A DNA stretch of 8,441 bases from Nonlabens sp. (GTDB lineage Bacteria > Bacteroidota > Bacteroidia > Flavobacteriales > Flavobacteriaceae), in assembly GCA_030731685.1 (NCBI GenBank), contig JANQTO010000438.1, positions 1-8,441 of the forward strand, given 5' to 3'. Shown here piece by piece: positions 1 through 6,401 of the stretch (position 1 is the first letter of the stretch; every line of letters starts with the position of its first letter). The position numbers were made by a program, and so were the translations under genes. The notes below the pieces were generated by a model. The model saw nothing but the letters and a program-made list of their open reading frames with translations. It was not told the DNA's origin and made no database searches.

Positions 1-216
1 TACTCCTAGTAACGTTTTAATTTCCTTGGCAAGTATTTTAAAGTCATCTGTAGCGCCAGTGTAACCAGCAATAACGGTATTGACCTTTCCTTTGCGCTTT
101 TCAAATTTGCATTCTAAAGGGTCATTCTGTAACCATATATTGCTCTTCTCTTCAACAGGTTCTTCCTTGATTTCATGGTCTGGGAAAAGATTTTTGAGTT
201 GGTCGCTTAAATCCAT
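1..216 (-). CDS. SUI1/eIF1-family translation initiation factor, 5' part only
   Basis: Reading the minus strand from the ATG at 216 gives 72 uninterrupted codons to the window edge, beginning MDLSDQLKNLFPDHEIKEEP. The product resembles the short (about 110 residue) bacterial SUI1/eIF1-like proteins (YciH type) found across Bacteroidota: an acidic N-terminus with a W-L-Q-x-D-P-L stretch (about 28-34), then the start of the SUI1 fold with R-K-G-K (41-44), V-x-T-V-I-x-G-Y-T-G (45-54) and the LAKEIKTLLGV helix (62-72). The C-terminal part, where the family has its G-G-S/T and K-D-G segments, lies beyond the edge. In archaea and eukaryotes this domain monitors start-codon selection on the small ribosomal subunit; the bacterial role is poorly defined. 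The gene is 72 bases downstream of the dioxygenase stop, with a perfect palindrome between them. I saw no clear Shine-Dalgarno or -7 element. Family assignment is from remembered sequence pattern, without a database search. Confidence 0.85.
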   Translation of the reverse strand, partial: MDLSDQLKNLFPDHEIKEEPVEEKSNIWLQNDPLECKFEKRKGKVNTVIAGYTGATDDFKILAKEIKTLLGV

Positions 217-249
217 GTTTGTATTAATTGGAGGTGCTTGTTTAAATTT

Positions 250-265
250 CGCTTTCGCGAAAGCG
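250..265. repeat. 16-bp perfect palindrome CGCTTTCGCGAAAGCG, copy 1 (intergenic)
   Basis: This perfect inverted repeat lies in the 72-base gap between the dioxygenase stop (289) and the SUI1-like gene start (216). It is the only copy of the four that lies outside a gene. No T-tract follows on either strand, so it does not look like an ordinary intrinsic terminator, although it could fold in RNA. The centre is TCGCGA. Confidence 0.9.
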
Positions 266-288
266 TAAAAACAGCAGTTTCAAAATTT

Positions 289-1239
289 CTATTTCTTAAT
301 AAGTCCTATTTCAACGAGTCGCTGGTGCAAAAAGTCACCAGCTGTGATGTCCTCATGTTGCTTAGGATTGTTCTCATCTATACATTCATCTAAACAGTCC
401 AAGCGCATATCACTGCGTGGATGTAAGAAAAACGGAATAGAATAGCGGCTCGTGTGCCATAACTCTCGTGGCGGATTCACAACGCGGTGAATGGTGCTCT
501 GTAATTTATTATTTGTGTGACGTTGTAACATGTCACCTACATTTATAACAAGCTCATCTTCTTGAGCAATAGCATCGAGCCACTCGCCATCTTTGCGCTG
601 CACTTGTAGTCCAGGAGCGCTTGCGCCCATCAAAAGAGTAATAAGATTAATGTCGCCATGTGCACCGGCGCGCACTGCATTTTCTGGTTCACTTGTTATA
701 GGCGGATAGTGAATAGGCCTCAAAATACTGTTTCCATTGCTTGCCCAGTGGTCGAAATAAAATTCATTTAAACCTATATGCAACGCAAGCGCTCTTAAAA
801 CATAAATACCTGTTTTTTCAAGCATGCGGTAAGCTTCCATACCTGTCACATTAAATTCTGGGAGTTCTTCGACAACCACGTTTTCAGGATATTCTTCAAT
901 AAGGTTTGCGTCCTTGTCTGCCTCTTGACCAAAATGCCAGAATTCCTTTAAGTCACCTTCTTTCTTGCCTTTAGCATGTTCTTTACCAAAGGAAACATAA
1001 CCACGCTGCCCGCCTAAATCTTCACGCTCATAACCACGCTTAACGTCAGTAGGTAATTGAAAGAATTTTTCAACCTCGCTGTATAGTTTTGCAACAAGCT
1101 CGTCTGACAGAAAGTGGTTTTTAAGCGCCACAAATCCTATGTCTTCATAAGCTGCACCTATTTCTTTAATAAACTTCTCTTTTCTTTGAGGATCATCGCT
1201 TAAAAAATCGGCTAGATCAACGCTTGGGATATTTGTCAT
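289..1239 (-). CDS. 2-oxoglutarate/Fe(II)-dependent dioxygenase, isopenicillin N synthase-like family
   Basis: This 316-residue protein is predicted to be a cytoplasmic non-haem iron oxygenase that couples 2-oxoglutarate decarboxylation to oxidation of an unknown substrate. The N-terminal DIOX_N-type region begins IPSVDLADFL (4-13) and continues to about 120. The double-stranded beta-helix core holds the facial triad H194-x-D196 (AHGDINLITLL) and H251 (STIHRVVNP), and the 2-oxoglutarate-binding R265-x-S267 (TSRYSIPFF). All expected ligands are present and the length is normal for the family. The start is the ATG at 1237-1239, just before IPSVDL as in relatives. Its start lies 18 bases after the PAP2 stop and I found no good -7 element between them, so the two are probably co-transcribed. 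Members of this family act on amino acids, nucleobases, plant-hormone-like molecules or peptides; nothing here fixes the substrate. Confidence 0.92.
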   Translation of the reverse strand: MTNIPSVDLADFLSDDPQRKEKFIKEIGAAYEDIGFVALKNHFLSDELVAKLYSEVEKFFQLPTDVKRGYEREDLGGQRGYVSFGKEHAKGKKEGDLKEFWHFGQEADKDANLIEEYPENVVVEELPEFNVTGMEAYRMLEKTGIYVLRALALHIGLNEFYFDHWASNGNSILRPIHYPPITSEPENAVRAGAHGDINLITLLMGASAPGLQVQRKDGEWLDAIAQEDELVINVGDMLQRHTNNKLQSTIHRVVNPPRELWHTSRYSIPFFLHPRSDMRLDCLDECIDENNPKQHEDITAGDFLHQRLVEIGLIKK

Positions 1240-1257
1240 TGTATAAATATTAAATAA

Positions 1258-2016
1258 TTAAAAGGTCCATGATGCAGCGAGCACCATTTCTGAACCGTTA
1301 TAGCTAGGAGCAATGAACACTTGTTGTGTGCTGTCTTGCTCTTTGTTACGCTGTTTAAAGATAGTATTTTGTATGGTAGGTTGCAGCCAGTAGGCAATTT
1401 TTGTTCCTAGAATGCCTATACCAGCACCAGCAACGACCTCACTAAAAAAATGCTTGTCGTTATAAAGCCTCATATACCCTGTGAAACCTGCGACACCGTA
1501 TGCTGCAACACCGTACCATGGTGATAGATGTTTCAATTCCTGATTCATAAACTCTGCACTCATAAACGCCATACTGGTGTGTCCCGATGGGAAAGAAGCC
1601 TTAGATCTACCTACAGGTCTGCGGGCAGTAACATTTCGCTTAGTAACCACCACTGCACTAATCACGATAGCCGATGCTGTTCCGAGAACAACTGTGCGGT
1701 CTAAAAAGTTATTTTTAGGCTCTACACCCATAAGGTCTAAACCATAAACGGTCGCTATGGGAGCAACAACGAGAAAATCGTCTATGTTACTAATACGCCT
1801 GTCCGGATTAAATTTTTCACGTATGTCTACGTTCCAACGTTTGATTGGGTCGTTTTTAACTCCAAATATTCCGTAGGTTAAAAGCCCAGTAGGAATAATC
1901 AGTGCTTCTGGTTTAAATGCAACGTGCTTGTTAATAGTACTATCCATTGCTTGGGATTGTCCATTTGCGATTTGCAGCATGAGGCACATGGTAATAACAA
2001 GCAAGCAGATTTTCAT
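1258..2016 (-). CDS. PAP2-family phosphatase, exported or membrane-associated
   Basis: This is a type 2 phosphatidic acid phosphatase (PAP2) domain protein, a family acting on lipid or lipid-linked phosphates at the membrane or periplasmic face. With the start at 2016 it has 252 residues. The three signature regions are visible: K126-x6-R133-P134, P143-S144-G145-H146 (SFPSGHTSMAF), and R183-x5-H189-x3-E193. In the third motif the usual Asp after the catalytic His is Glu. The N-terminus (MKICLLVITMCLMLQIANGQ) looks like a signal peptide. Hydrophobic stretches occur near 38-53, 82-97 and 108-125, and around the motifs. The C-terminus ends in the aromatic strand-like segment MVLAASWTF. An upstream in-frame ATG at 2028 would add four residues (MNYC). 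I prefer 2016 because an exact -7 element at 2037-2044 would leave the upstream ATG almost no leader. The substrate (lipid A, undecaprenyl pyrophosphate or phosphatidyl phosphate) cannot be told. Confidence 0.9.
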   Translation of the reverse strand: MKICLLVITMCLMLQIANGQSQAMDSTINKHVAFKPEALIIPTGLLTYGIFGVKNDPIKRWNVDIREKFNPDRRISNIDDFLVVAPIATVYGLDLMGVEPKNNFLDRTVVLGTASAIVISAVVVTKRNVTARRPVGRSKASFPSGHTSMAFMSAEFMNQELKHLSPWYGVAAYGVAGFTGYMRLYNDKHFFSEVVAGAGIGILGTKIAYWLQPTIQNTIFKQRNKEQDSTQQVFIAPSYNGSEMVLAASWTF

Positions 2017-2036
2017 GCAATAGTTCATTGTTAAAA

Positions 2037-2044
2037 CAAAGTTA
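2037..2044 (-). promoter_or_regulatory. Putative Bacteroidota -7 element (TAACTTTG) for the PAP2/dioxygenase transcript
   Basis: On the minus strand this reads TAACTTTG, an exact match to the Bacteroidota -7 consensus TAnnTTTG. It lies 20 bases before the ATG at 2016 but only 8 before the ATG at 2028, supporting the inner start. I could not find a convincing -33 TTG at the usual distance, so this rests on the -7 box and its position. Confidence 0.45.
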
Positions 2045-2098
2045 GTAAATGCCTCGCTGTTACGAGCACTAGATTCCCTGAATAGTTACAAATAATAG

Positions 2099-2106
2099 TA
2101 CATTTG
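2099..2106 (+). promoter_or_regulatory. Putative Bacteroidota -7 element (TACATTTG) for the E1 fusion gene
   Basis: TACATTTG matches TAnnTTTG exactly and ends 18 bases before the ATG at 2125. The in-frame TTG at 2104 lies inside this element, so it is unlikely to be the true start. No clear -33 element is visible about 20 bases upstream. It forms a divergent pair with the element at 2037-2044. Confidence 0.5.
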
Positions 2107-2114
2107 AGAAACCT

Positions 2115-2119
2115 AAGGA
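2115..2119 (+). promoter_or_regulatory. Shine-Dalgarno-like AAGGA that fixes the E1 start
   Basis: AAGGA lies 5 bases before the ATG at 2125. Most genes in this window have no recognisable ribosome binding site, so this one is useful: it supports 2125 over the TTG at 2104. Confidence 0.5.
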
Positions 2120-2124
2120 ATTCC

Positions 2125-4125
2125 ATGGAGCCCACTACTTCTACTAATTTGCAAGAATTATACAAAAGCGATTTGCCCGTTGCAACGTTGCTAAATCTTT
2201 ACAAAGGCATGCTGCTACCACGCCTTATAGAAGAAAAAATGCTCATACTGCTCAGGCAAGGTCGCATTTCTAAATGGTTTTCAGGCATAGGTCAAGAGGC
2301 TATATCCATAGGAGTGACCATGGCATTGCACAAAGACGAATACATTTTGCCTATGCACCGTAATCTAGGTGTTTTCACAGCGCGTGAAATCCCGCTATGG
2401 AAATTATTTGCGCAATGGCAGGGAAAACTGGAAGGTTTTACGAAAGGTAGGGATAGAAGTTTCCATTTTGGAACCCAGGATTATAAAATTGTGGGCATGA
2501 TATCGCATTTAGGACCTCAACTAGGTGTGGCTTGTGGTATTGCGCTTGCTCATAAACTCAAAGGCGAGGCAAAAGCTACCGCTGTTTTCACAGGTGAAGG
2601 CGGCACAAGTGAAGGAGATTTTCACGAGGCGCTTAATGTTGCTAGTGTGTGGCAACTACCTGTGCTTTTTTGCATAGAAAATAATGGCTATGGACTAAGT
2701 ACGCCCACAAACGAGCAATATAACTGCGAGCACCTTGCAGACCGCGGCGCTGGCTATGGTATGGAATCCCACATTATAGACGGTAACAACATTGTAGAGG
2801 TTTATACTAGGGTTAACGCGCTGTTAGAAGATATGCGAGTAAATCCGCGACCTGTGCTTATCGAGTTTAAAACTTTTAGACGTCGTGGACATGAAGAGGC
2901 GAGTGGCACCAAATATGTGCCGCAAGACCTCATGGATATGTGGGAACAGCGCGACCCGTTGACTCGTTTTGAGGATTTTTTAAAAGAACAACGTTTTATT
3001 ATACAGCAACAGGTTGAGAACTGGAGTGATGAATATAGGAAAGAGATAAGTGACCATTTAGATATCGCTTTCGCGAAAGCGCTACCGACACCAGCAACCA
3101 GCACAGAAATGGCAGATGTTTATGCGCCACATACGTTCCAGCAAGTTGAACCCAGCACAGCTTTAAAAAACATACGTCTTATAGATGCTATCAATGAAGG
3201 CCTGGATGAGTCCATGAGCAAGTTTGACAATTTAATCATTATGGGTCAAGACGTGGCAGAATATGGTGGAGTCTTTAAAATAACAGAAGGTTTCGTTGAA
3301 AAATATGGTAAAGACCGCGTGCGCAATACACCTATTTGTGAAAGTGCTATCGTGGAGACAGGTATGGGGCTTAGTATCGCTGGCATGAAGGCTGTAGTAG
3401 AAATGCAGTTTGCCGATTTTGTAAGCAGCGGTTTTAATCCCATAGTGAATTATCTAGCAAAATCATTTTACCGCTGGAATGAAAAAGCCGACGTGGTCGT
3501 GCGCATGCCCTGTGGTGCTGGAGTTGCCGCTGGACCATTCCACTCACAGACTAATGAATCGTGGTTTTATACCATTCCAGGACTTAAGATAGTGTACCCA
3601 GCATTTCCAGCAGATGCTAAAGGACTGCTCACCGCGGCTATAGAGGACCCAAATCCTGTGCTATACTTTGAGCACAAAGCGTTGTATCGCTCGGTTTACG
3701 GTGATGTGCCCGAAGGATATTACAACATACCTTTAGGTAAGGCAGCACGTATTCACGAAGGTAAGGATTTAAGTGTTATAACTTTTGGAGCTGGAGTTCA
3801 CTGGACAAATGCTATAATCGACGAAATGCACGTTTCGATAGACTTAATTGACTTACGAACATTGTGCCCTATGGACAAGGATATGATTATAGAATCTGTT
3901 AAGAAAACAGGTAGAGTCATTGTATTATGTGAGGACAACATAACCGGCAGTATTGCTAGTGATATCGCTGCTTTTATAGGTGAAACTTGCTTCAAATATT
4001 TAGATGCTCCGGTTATGCGATTAGGTAGTTTAGATACACCTATACCATTTGAAAAATCACTGGAACAGAATTACTTACCAGTAGGAAGATTCAGACAATT
4101 AGTCGAAGATATTATGTCTTATTAA
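2125..4125 (+). CDS. Fused E1 alpha-beta 2-oxo acid dehydrogenase, probably branched-chain type
   Basis: This 666-residue protein carries both halves of the thiamine-diphosphate E1 of a 2-oxo acid dehydrogenase complex in one chain. Residues about 15-305 are alpha-like, with a GQEA segment (56-59), the H-L-G-P-Q-L region (128-133), and the ThDP/Mg site running from G157-E-G-G to N186-N187 (IENNGYG). Residues about 345-666 are beta-like, with NTPICESAIVE (catalytic-type Glu at 406), GPFHSQ (His 473) and DLRTLCPMD (576-584). The two halves are joined by a loose linker (about 305-345) that contains palindrome copy 2. The enzyme decarboxylates a 2-oxo acid and passes the acyl group to lipoyl-E2; the fused form in Bacteroidota is usually annotated as branched-chain or 2-oxoisovalerate dehydrogenase. 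No E2 or E3 gene adjoins it. The ThDP motif begins GEG rather than the usual GDG. The ATG at 2125 is preferred to the TTG at 2104, which overlaps the promoter element. It may help supply branched acyl-CoA for iso-fatty acids. Confidence 0.9.
   Translation: MEPTTSTNLQELYKSDLPVATLLNLYKGMLLPRLIEEKMLILLRQGRISKWFSGIGQEAISIGVTMALHKDEYILPMHRNLGVFTAREIPLWKLFAQWQGKLEGFTKGRDRSFHFGTQDYKIVGMISHLGPQLGVACGIALAHKLKGEAKATAVFTGEGGTSEGDFHEALNVASVWQLPVLFCIENNGYGLSTPTNEQYNCEHLADRGAGYGMESHIIDGNNIVEVYTRVNALLEDMRVNPRPVLIEFKTFRRRGHEEASGTKYVPQDLMDMWEQRDPLTRFEDFLKEQRFIIQQQVENWSDEYRKEISDHLDIAFAKALPTPATSTEMADVYAPHTFQQVEPSTALKNIRLIDAINEGLDESMSKFDNLIIMGQDVAEYGGVFKITEGFVEKYGKDRVRNTPICESAIVETGMGLSIAGMKAVVEMQFADFVSSGFNPIVNYLAKSFYRWNEKADVVVRMPCGAGVAAGPFHSQTNESWFYTIPGLKIVYPAFPADAKGLLTAAIEDPNPVLYFEHKALYRSVYGDVPEGYYNIPLGKAARIHEGKDLSVITFGAGVHWTNAIIDEMHVSIDLIDLRTLCPMDKDMIIESVKKTGRVIVLCEDNITGSIASDIAAFIGETCFKYLDAPVMRLGSLDTPIPFEKSLEQNYLPVGRFRQLVEDIMSY
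3066..3081. repeat. 16-bp perfect palindrome, copy 2 (in the E1 alpha-beta linker)
   Basis: CGCTTTCGCGAAAGCG lies in the stretch that joins the alpha and beta halves of the fused E1, where it encodes A-F-A-K-A (residues 315-319). It begins on the third base of a codon. Copies 3 and 4 begin on a first base and encode R-F-R-E-S instead, so the conserved thing is the DNA. Confidence 0.9.
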
Positions 4126-4146
4126 GAATATTTGTAACCAAAGTAT

Positions 4147-4154
4147 TATTTTTG
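4147..4154 (+). promoter_or_regulatory. Possible -7 element (TATTTTTG) upstream of the small membrane protein gene
   Basis: The 85-base gap 4126-4210 holds one exact TAnnTTTG match here, which would give a leader of about 50 bases. A one-mismatch TTATTTTG at 4184-4191 sits 19 bases before the ATG at 4211, the same spacing as the two better elements near 2050-2100. In such AT-rich sequence either could be chance. I saw no strong hairpin terminator in this gap, so read-through from the E1 gene is also possible. Confidence 0.3.
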
Positions 4155-4210
4155 ATGTATCCCTTAAACAGTAAACAACTTAATTATTTTGATTTTTTAA
4201 TGATAATATT

Positions 4211-4552
4211 ATGAAAGAGTTTCATGAAGAACTGCATAGATACCGGTTTGTAATTTGGTTTCTAGTTGTAGTTTTCGGACTGCTTGTGGTATGGGGACCA
4301 CAAACCACCATGTTAAAGCCCGTAGGTAGAATCACCTTTGGTGTATTTTTTATTGCGCTTATTTGCTATTATGGCTCTATGTATGCCATGTACAAACTCA
4401 TGCAAAATCCTCGATATGTTAAAAAGATACGTACCGAAGAAATATTAAATCGTAGATATTATAGTGAAAAAATCTATGCCGAGGCAGAAAGGTTAAAAGC
4501 TCTAGAAGATGCTGATAGAAAAGAGTTAAAAGAATTAGAAAAAATTCAATAG
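4211..4552 (+). CDS. Small two-span membrane protein of unknown function
   Basis: I do not recognise this 113-residue protein. The N-terminus is short and polar (MKEFHEELHRYR), followed by two hydrophobic helices at about 12-30 (FVIWFLVVVFGLLVVWG) and 42-61 (TFGVFFIALICYYGSMYAMY). Positively charged residues follow the second helix (R68, K71, K72, R74), suggesting that both ends lie in the cytoplasm. Residues 74-113 are highly charged and rich in Glu, Lys and Leu, likely a long amphipathic helix or short coiled coil. The gene ends 27 bases before the preferred start of the flavoenzyme gene, so it could be the first gene of the biosynthetic operon or a separate unit. The start is the only suitable ATG, about 85 bases after the E1 stop. 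It has normal base composition and no sign of truncation. Confidence 0.75.
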   Translation: MKEFHEELHRYRFVIWFLVVVFGLLVVWGPQTTMLKPVGRITFGVFFIALICYYGSMYAMYKLMQNPRYVKKIRTEEILNRRYYSEKIYAEAERLKALEDADRKELKELEKIQ

Positions 4553-4561
4553 CCTCGTTAA

Positions 4562-4585
4562 GTGCACTATCTTTACTTAGTGCAC
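4562..4585. repeat. Inverted repeat GTGCACTA / TAGTGCAC around the flavoenzyme start
   Basis: Two perfect 8-base arms (4562-4569 and 4578-4585) flank an 8-base spacer (4570-4577). Each arm contains the self-complementary GTGCAC. A -7-like TATCTTTA (4568-4575) lies between and partly in the arms. The element covers both candidate GTG start codons (4562 and 4580). It has the size and symmetry of an operator for a dimeric regulator, but a folded RNA that masks the start is equally possible, and no regulator gene is in view. Confidence 0.45.
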
Positions 4586-5701
4586 AAACAATTTGATATT
4601 ATCATAGCTGGTGGCGGTCTTTCGGGACTTACGGCGGCTATTTTGTTATCCAAAACTTTCTCTGTTTTGCTGGTTGACCCAGATAGTTACCCACGTCACA
4701 AAATGTGCGGCGAGTACTTGAGTAATGAAGTTTTTGATGCTTTAAAGGAATTAGGTGTTTCCTTAAATCAACTTACAAAGGTTCGACTAGATACCTTTGA
4801 ACTTTCTAGTCCCAATGGAAAAACAGTTCGCACTAAATTACCCCTAGGAGGAACAGGGATTTCTCGTTATACCTTAGATTTTGTCCTTTATAAACTTGTG
4901 ATTCGAAAAGCGCAGGTTTTAGAGGCTAGAGTACAGCAAGCACATTATGTAGATGACCATTTTCAAGTCGTGGTGGGCGATGATGTTTACCGTTGTAAGC
5001 AATTTATCATGGCAACTGGCAAACGTTCCGCTCTTGATAAAACGTTGAATAGAGATTTCATTTATAAAAAATCGCCGTGGCTTGCAGTCAAGATGCATTA
5101 CCAGTTTGATATGCCTGCAAATCTGGTGCAGCTTCACAATTTTGATGGTGGTTATGCGGGTCTTTCTAAAATCGAGAACGACCTTGTCAACTGTTGCTAC
5201 CTCGTTCATTATGATTCGTTTAAAAAACATAAGGACATCAATACTTTTCAAGAACAGGTCATGGCAGTGAATCCGCAGCTGGATACCTTTTTTAATACTG
5301 CTGTTGCCCAATGGGAAAAACCTATAACTATAAGCCAAATTTCCTTTGAACAAAAGCAGCCTGTAGAAGACCGTATTATGATGATAGGTGATACGGCTGG
5401 TCTTATCCATCCGCTGTGTGGTAATGGAATGGCTATGGCTATACACAGTGCCATTATCGCTTCAAAAAACCTAACACTTTATTTAAATGGTAAGAAAACA
5501 CGTGACCACATGCTCATAGATTACAGTACCGAATGGAACAGTGTTTTTGCTTCTAGATTACAATATGGCAGGTATTTACAGCGTGTTTTATTAAGTAAAA
5601 CATTAACTAATTTCGGTTATCGAGCGGTGGAACACATACCATTTATTTTACCTTCAATAATCAAACAAACACACGGTAAACCAGTGACACTCGATGTATA
5701 A
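4580..5701 (+). CDS. FAD-dependent oxidoreductase, geranylgeranyl reductase/flavin monooxygenase-like
   Basis: The protein has 373 residues from the GTG at 4580, or 379 from the in-frame GTG at 4562. It shows the fold of group A flavoproteins: a Rossmann start FDIIIAGGGLSG (5-16), a ribose-binding acidic end of beta-2 (LLVDPD), a C-G-E segment (43-45) as in geranylgeranyl reductase/FixC relatives, an I-S-R-x-x-L-D segment (94-100), and the second FAD motif GDTAGLIHPLCGNGMAMA (270-287). These enzymes hydroxylate aromatic rings, reduce isoprenoid double bonds, or halogenate. The tryptophan motif of flavin halogenases is not evident. It heads the polyketide operon and overlaps the methyltransferase gene by 8 bases, so oxidation or reduction of the polyketide product is the most likely job. 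The 4580 start puts the first strand at the usual distance from the N-terminus, but neither GTG has a visible ribosome binding site. Confidence 0.87.
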   Translation: MHKQFDIIIAGGGLSGLTAAILLSKTFSVLLVDPDSYPRHKMCGEYLSNEVFDALKELGVSLNQLTKVRLDTFELSSPNGKTVRTKLPLGGTGISRYTLDFVLYKLVIRKAQVLEARVQQAHYVDDHFQVVVGDDVYRCKQFIMATGKRSALDKTLNRDFIYKKSPWLAVKMHYQFDMPANLVQLHNFDGGYAGLSKIENDLVNCCYLVHYDSFKKHKDINTFQEQVMAVNPQLDTFFNTAVAQWEKPITISQISFEQKQPVEDRIMMIGDTAGLIHPLCGNGMAMAIHSAIIASKNLTLYLNGKKTRDHMLIDYSTEWNSVFASRLQYGRYLQRVLLSKTLTNFGYRAVEHIPFILPSIIKQTHGKPVTLDV

Positions 5702-6401
5702 ATCAGCAATGCGAAATTGCCAGCCTGAGTGGATGGACGACCCAAGTACAGATGCTATCACTTTGCAACATGCCGTAGATGACATTACAAAAATTAATCA
5801 TCTTTTGGGCGGTTTTAAATTTACGCTCAACGCAATAAAGGAAATTATAGCAAAAAATCCAAATAAACCGCTGACCATCGTAGATGCAGGTTGTGGTGAC
5901 GGTGCGATGTTACGTTATTTAGAGCAGCATTTGCCTCAGGAGCAATTGACATTCATCGGTATTGATTTCAGTGCACGTTCCATAGCGAGTGCACGCGAAA
6001 AAAGTGAAGGTTTGTCACGATTACGCTTTCGCGAAAGCGATATTCTCCAAATAGATACTGCCACTTTTACCTGCGATATTCTTACCAGCACACTGACCAT
6101 GCACCATTTTAACGATGATGAGATTGTTACATTTCTCAAGAAATTTAAGGAAATGGCAAGTCTAGCAATTGTTATTAACGACCTGCATAGAAACCGACTC
6201 GCGTACCTGTTCTTTAAATATATAAGTCCTATTTTTATAAAGCACGAAATCTCTAGGCACGACGGGCTTATTTCTATTGCGGCAGCGTTTAAAGCTGCTG
6301 ATTTTAAGCGATATGCGGCTGCGATAGGTGTGCATAATGACCGGTTATTATGGAAGTGGTCGTTCCGATATATATGGATAATTCCAACTCATGAGCGTTA
6401 A
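5694..6401 (+). CDS. SAM-dependent class I methyltransferase
   Basis: This 235-residue protein is a class I methyltransferase. Motif I is IVDAGCGDGAM (62-72), the acidic residue ending beta-2 is D91 (FIGIDFSARS), and the post-I and motif IV region follows at about 115-140 (DILTSTLTMHHFNDDEI), typical of small-molecule methyltransferases. An N-terminal helix with E-W-M-D-D (12-16) and INHLLGG (34-40) precedes the fold. It probably methylates an oxygen or ring carbon of the type III polyketide product, because it is wedged between the flavoenzyme and the synthase genes, overlapping the first by 8 bases and the second by 11. A second ATG at 5709 would remove the upstream overlap and is a real alternative start. 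Palindrome copy 3 encodes R-F-R-E-S (111-115) inside the catalytic domain. Confidence 0.88.
   Translation: MYKSAMRNCQPEWMDDPSTDAITLQHAVDDITKINHLLGGFKFTLNAIKEIIAKNPNKPLTIVDAGCGDGAMLRYLEQHLPQEQLTFIGIDFSARSIASAREKSEGLSRLRFRESDILQIDTATFTCDILTSTLTMHHFNDDEIVTFLKKFKEMASLAIVINDLHRNRLAYLFFKYISPIFIKHEISRHDGLISIAAAFKAADFKRYAAAIGVHNDRLLWKWSFRYIWIIPTHER
6024..6039. repeat. 16-bp perfect palindrome, copy 3 (inside the methyltransferase gene)
   Basis: CGCTTTCGCGAAAGCG starts on a codon boundary and encodes R-F-R-E-S plus the first base of D116. The following bases (ATAT) also match the flank of copy 2 read on the opposite strand, giving a 20-base shared stretch, which may be chance. Confidence 0.9.

Noticed and set aside
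250..265. Palindrome as a standard rho-independent terminator
   Set aside because: There is no U-tract after the stem on either strand, and three identical copies lie inside genes where termination would be harmful.
80..268. A 62-codon plus-strand open frame ending in A-F-A-K-A
   Set aside because: It lies opposite the SUI1-like gene, whose minus-strand product has a clear family pattern. Its last residues come only from the palindrome.
2052..2065. CTCG-6-CGAG inverted repeat in the divergent promoter region as an operator
   Set aside because: Four-base arms are expected by chance at this length, and nothing else supports it.
4568..4575. TATCTTTA as the main promoter of the flavoenzyme operon
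   Set aside because: It misses the final G of TAnnTTTG, and the start codon at 4580 is too close for a normal leader. It is kept only as part of the inverted-repeat observation.
4919..5446. A 175-codon minus-strand open frame inside the flavoenzyme gene
   Set aside because: The plus-strand frame has unambiguous FAD motifs across the same region. The minus-strand product has no recognisable domain and is a shadow.
4580..5701. Flavoenzyme as a flavin-dependent halogenase
   Set aside because: The overall fold is related, but I could not see the characteristic W-x-W-x-I-P motif of halogenases.
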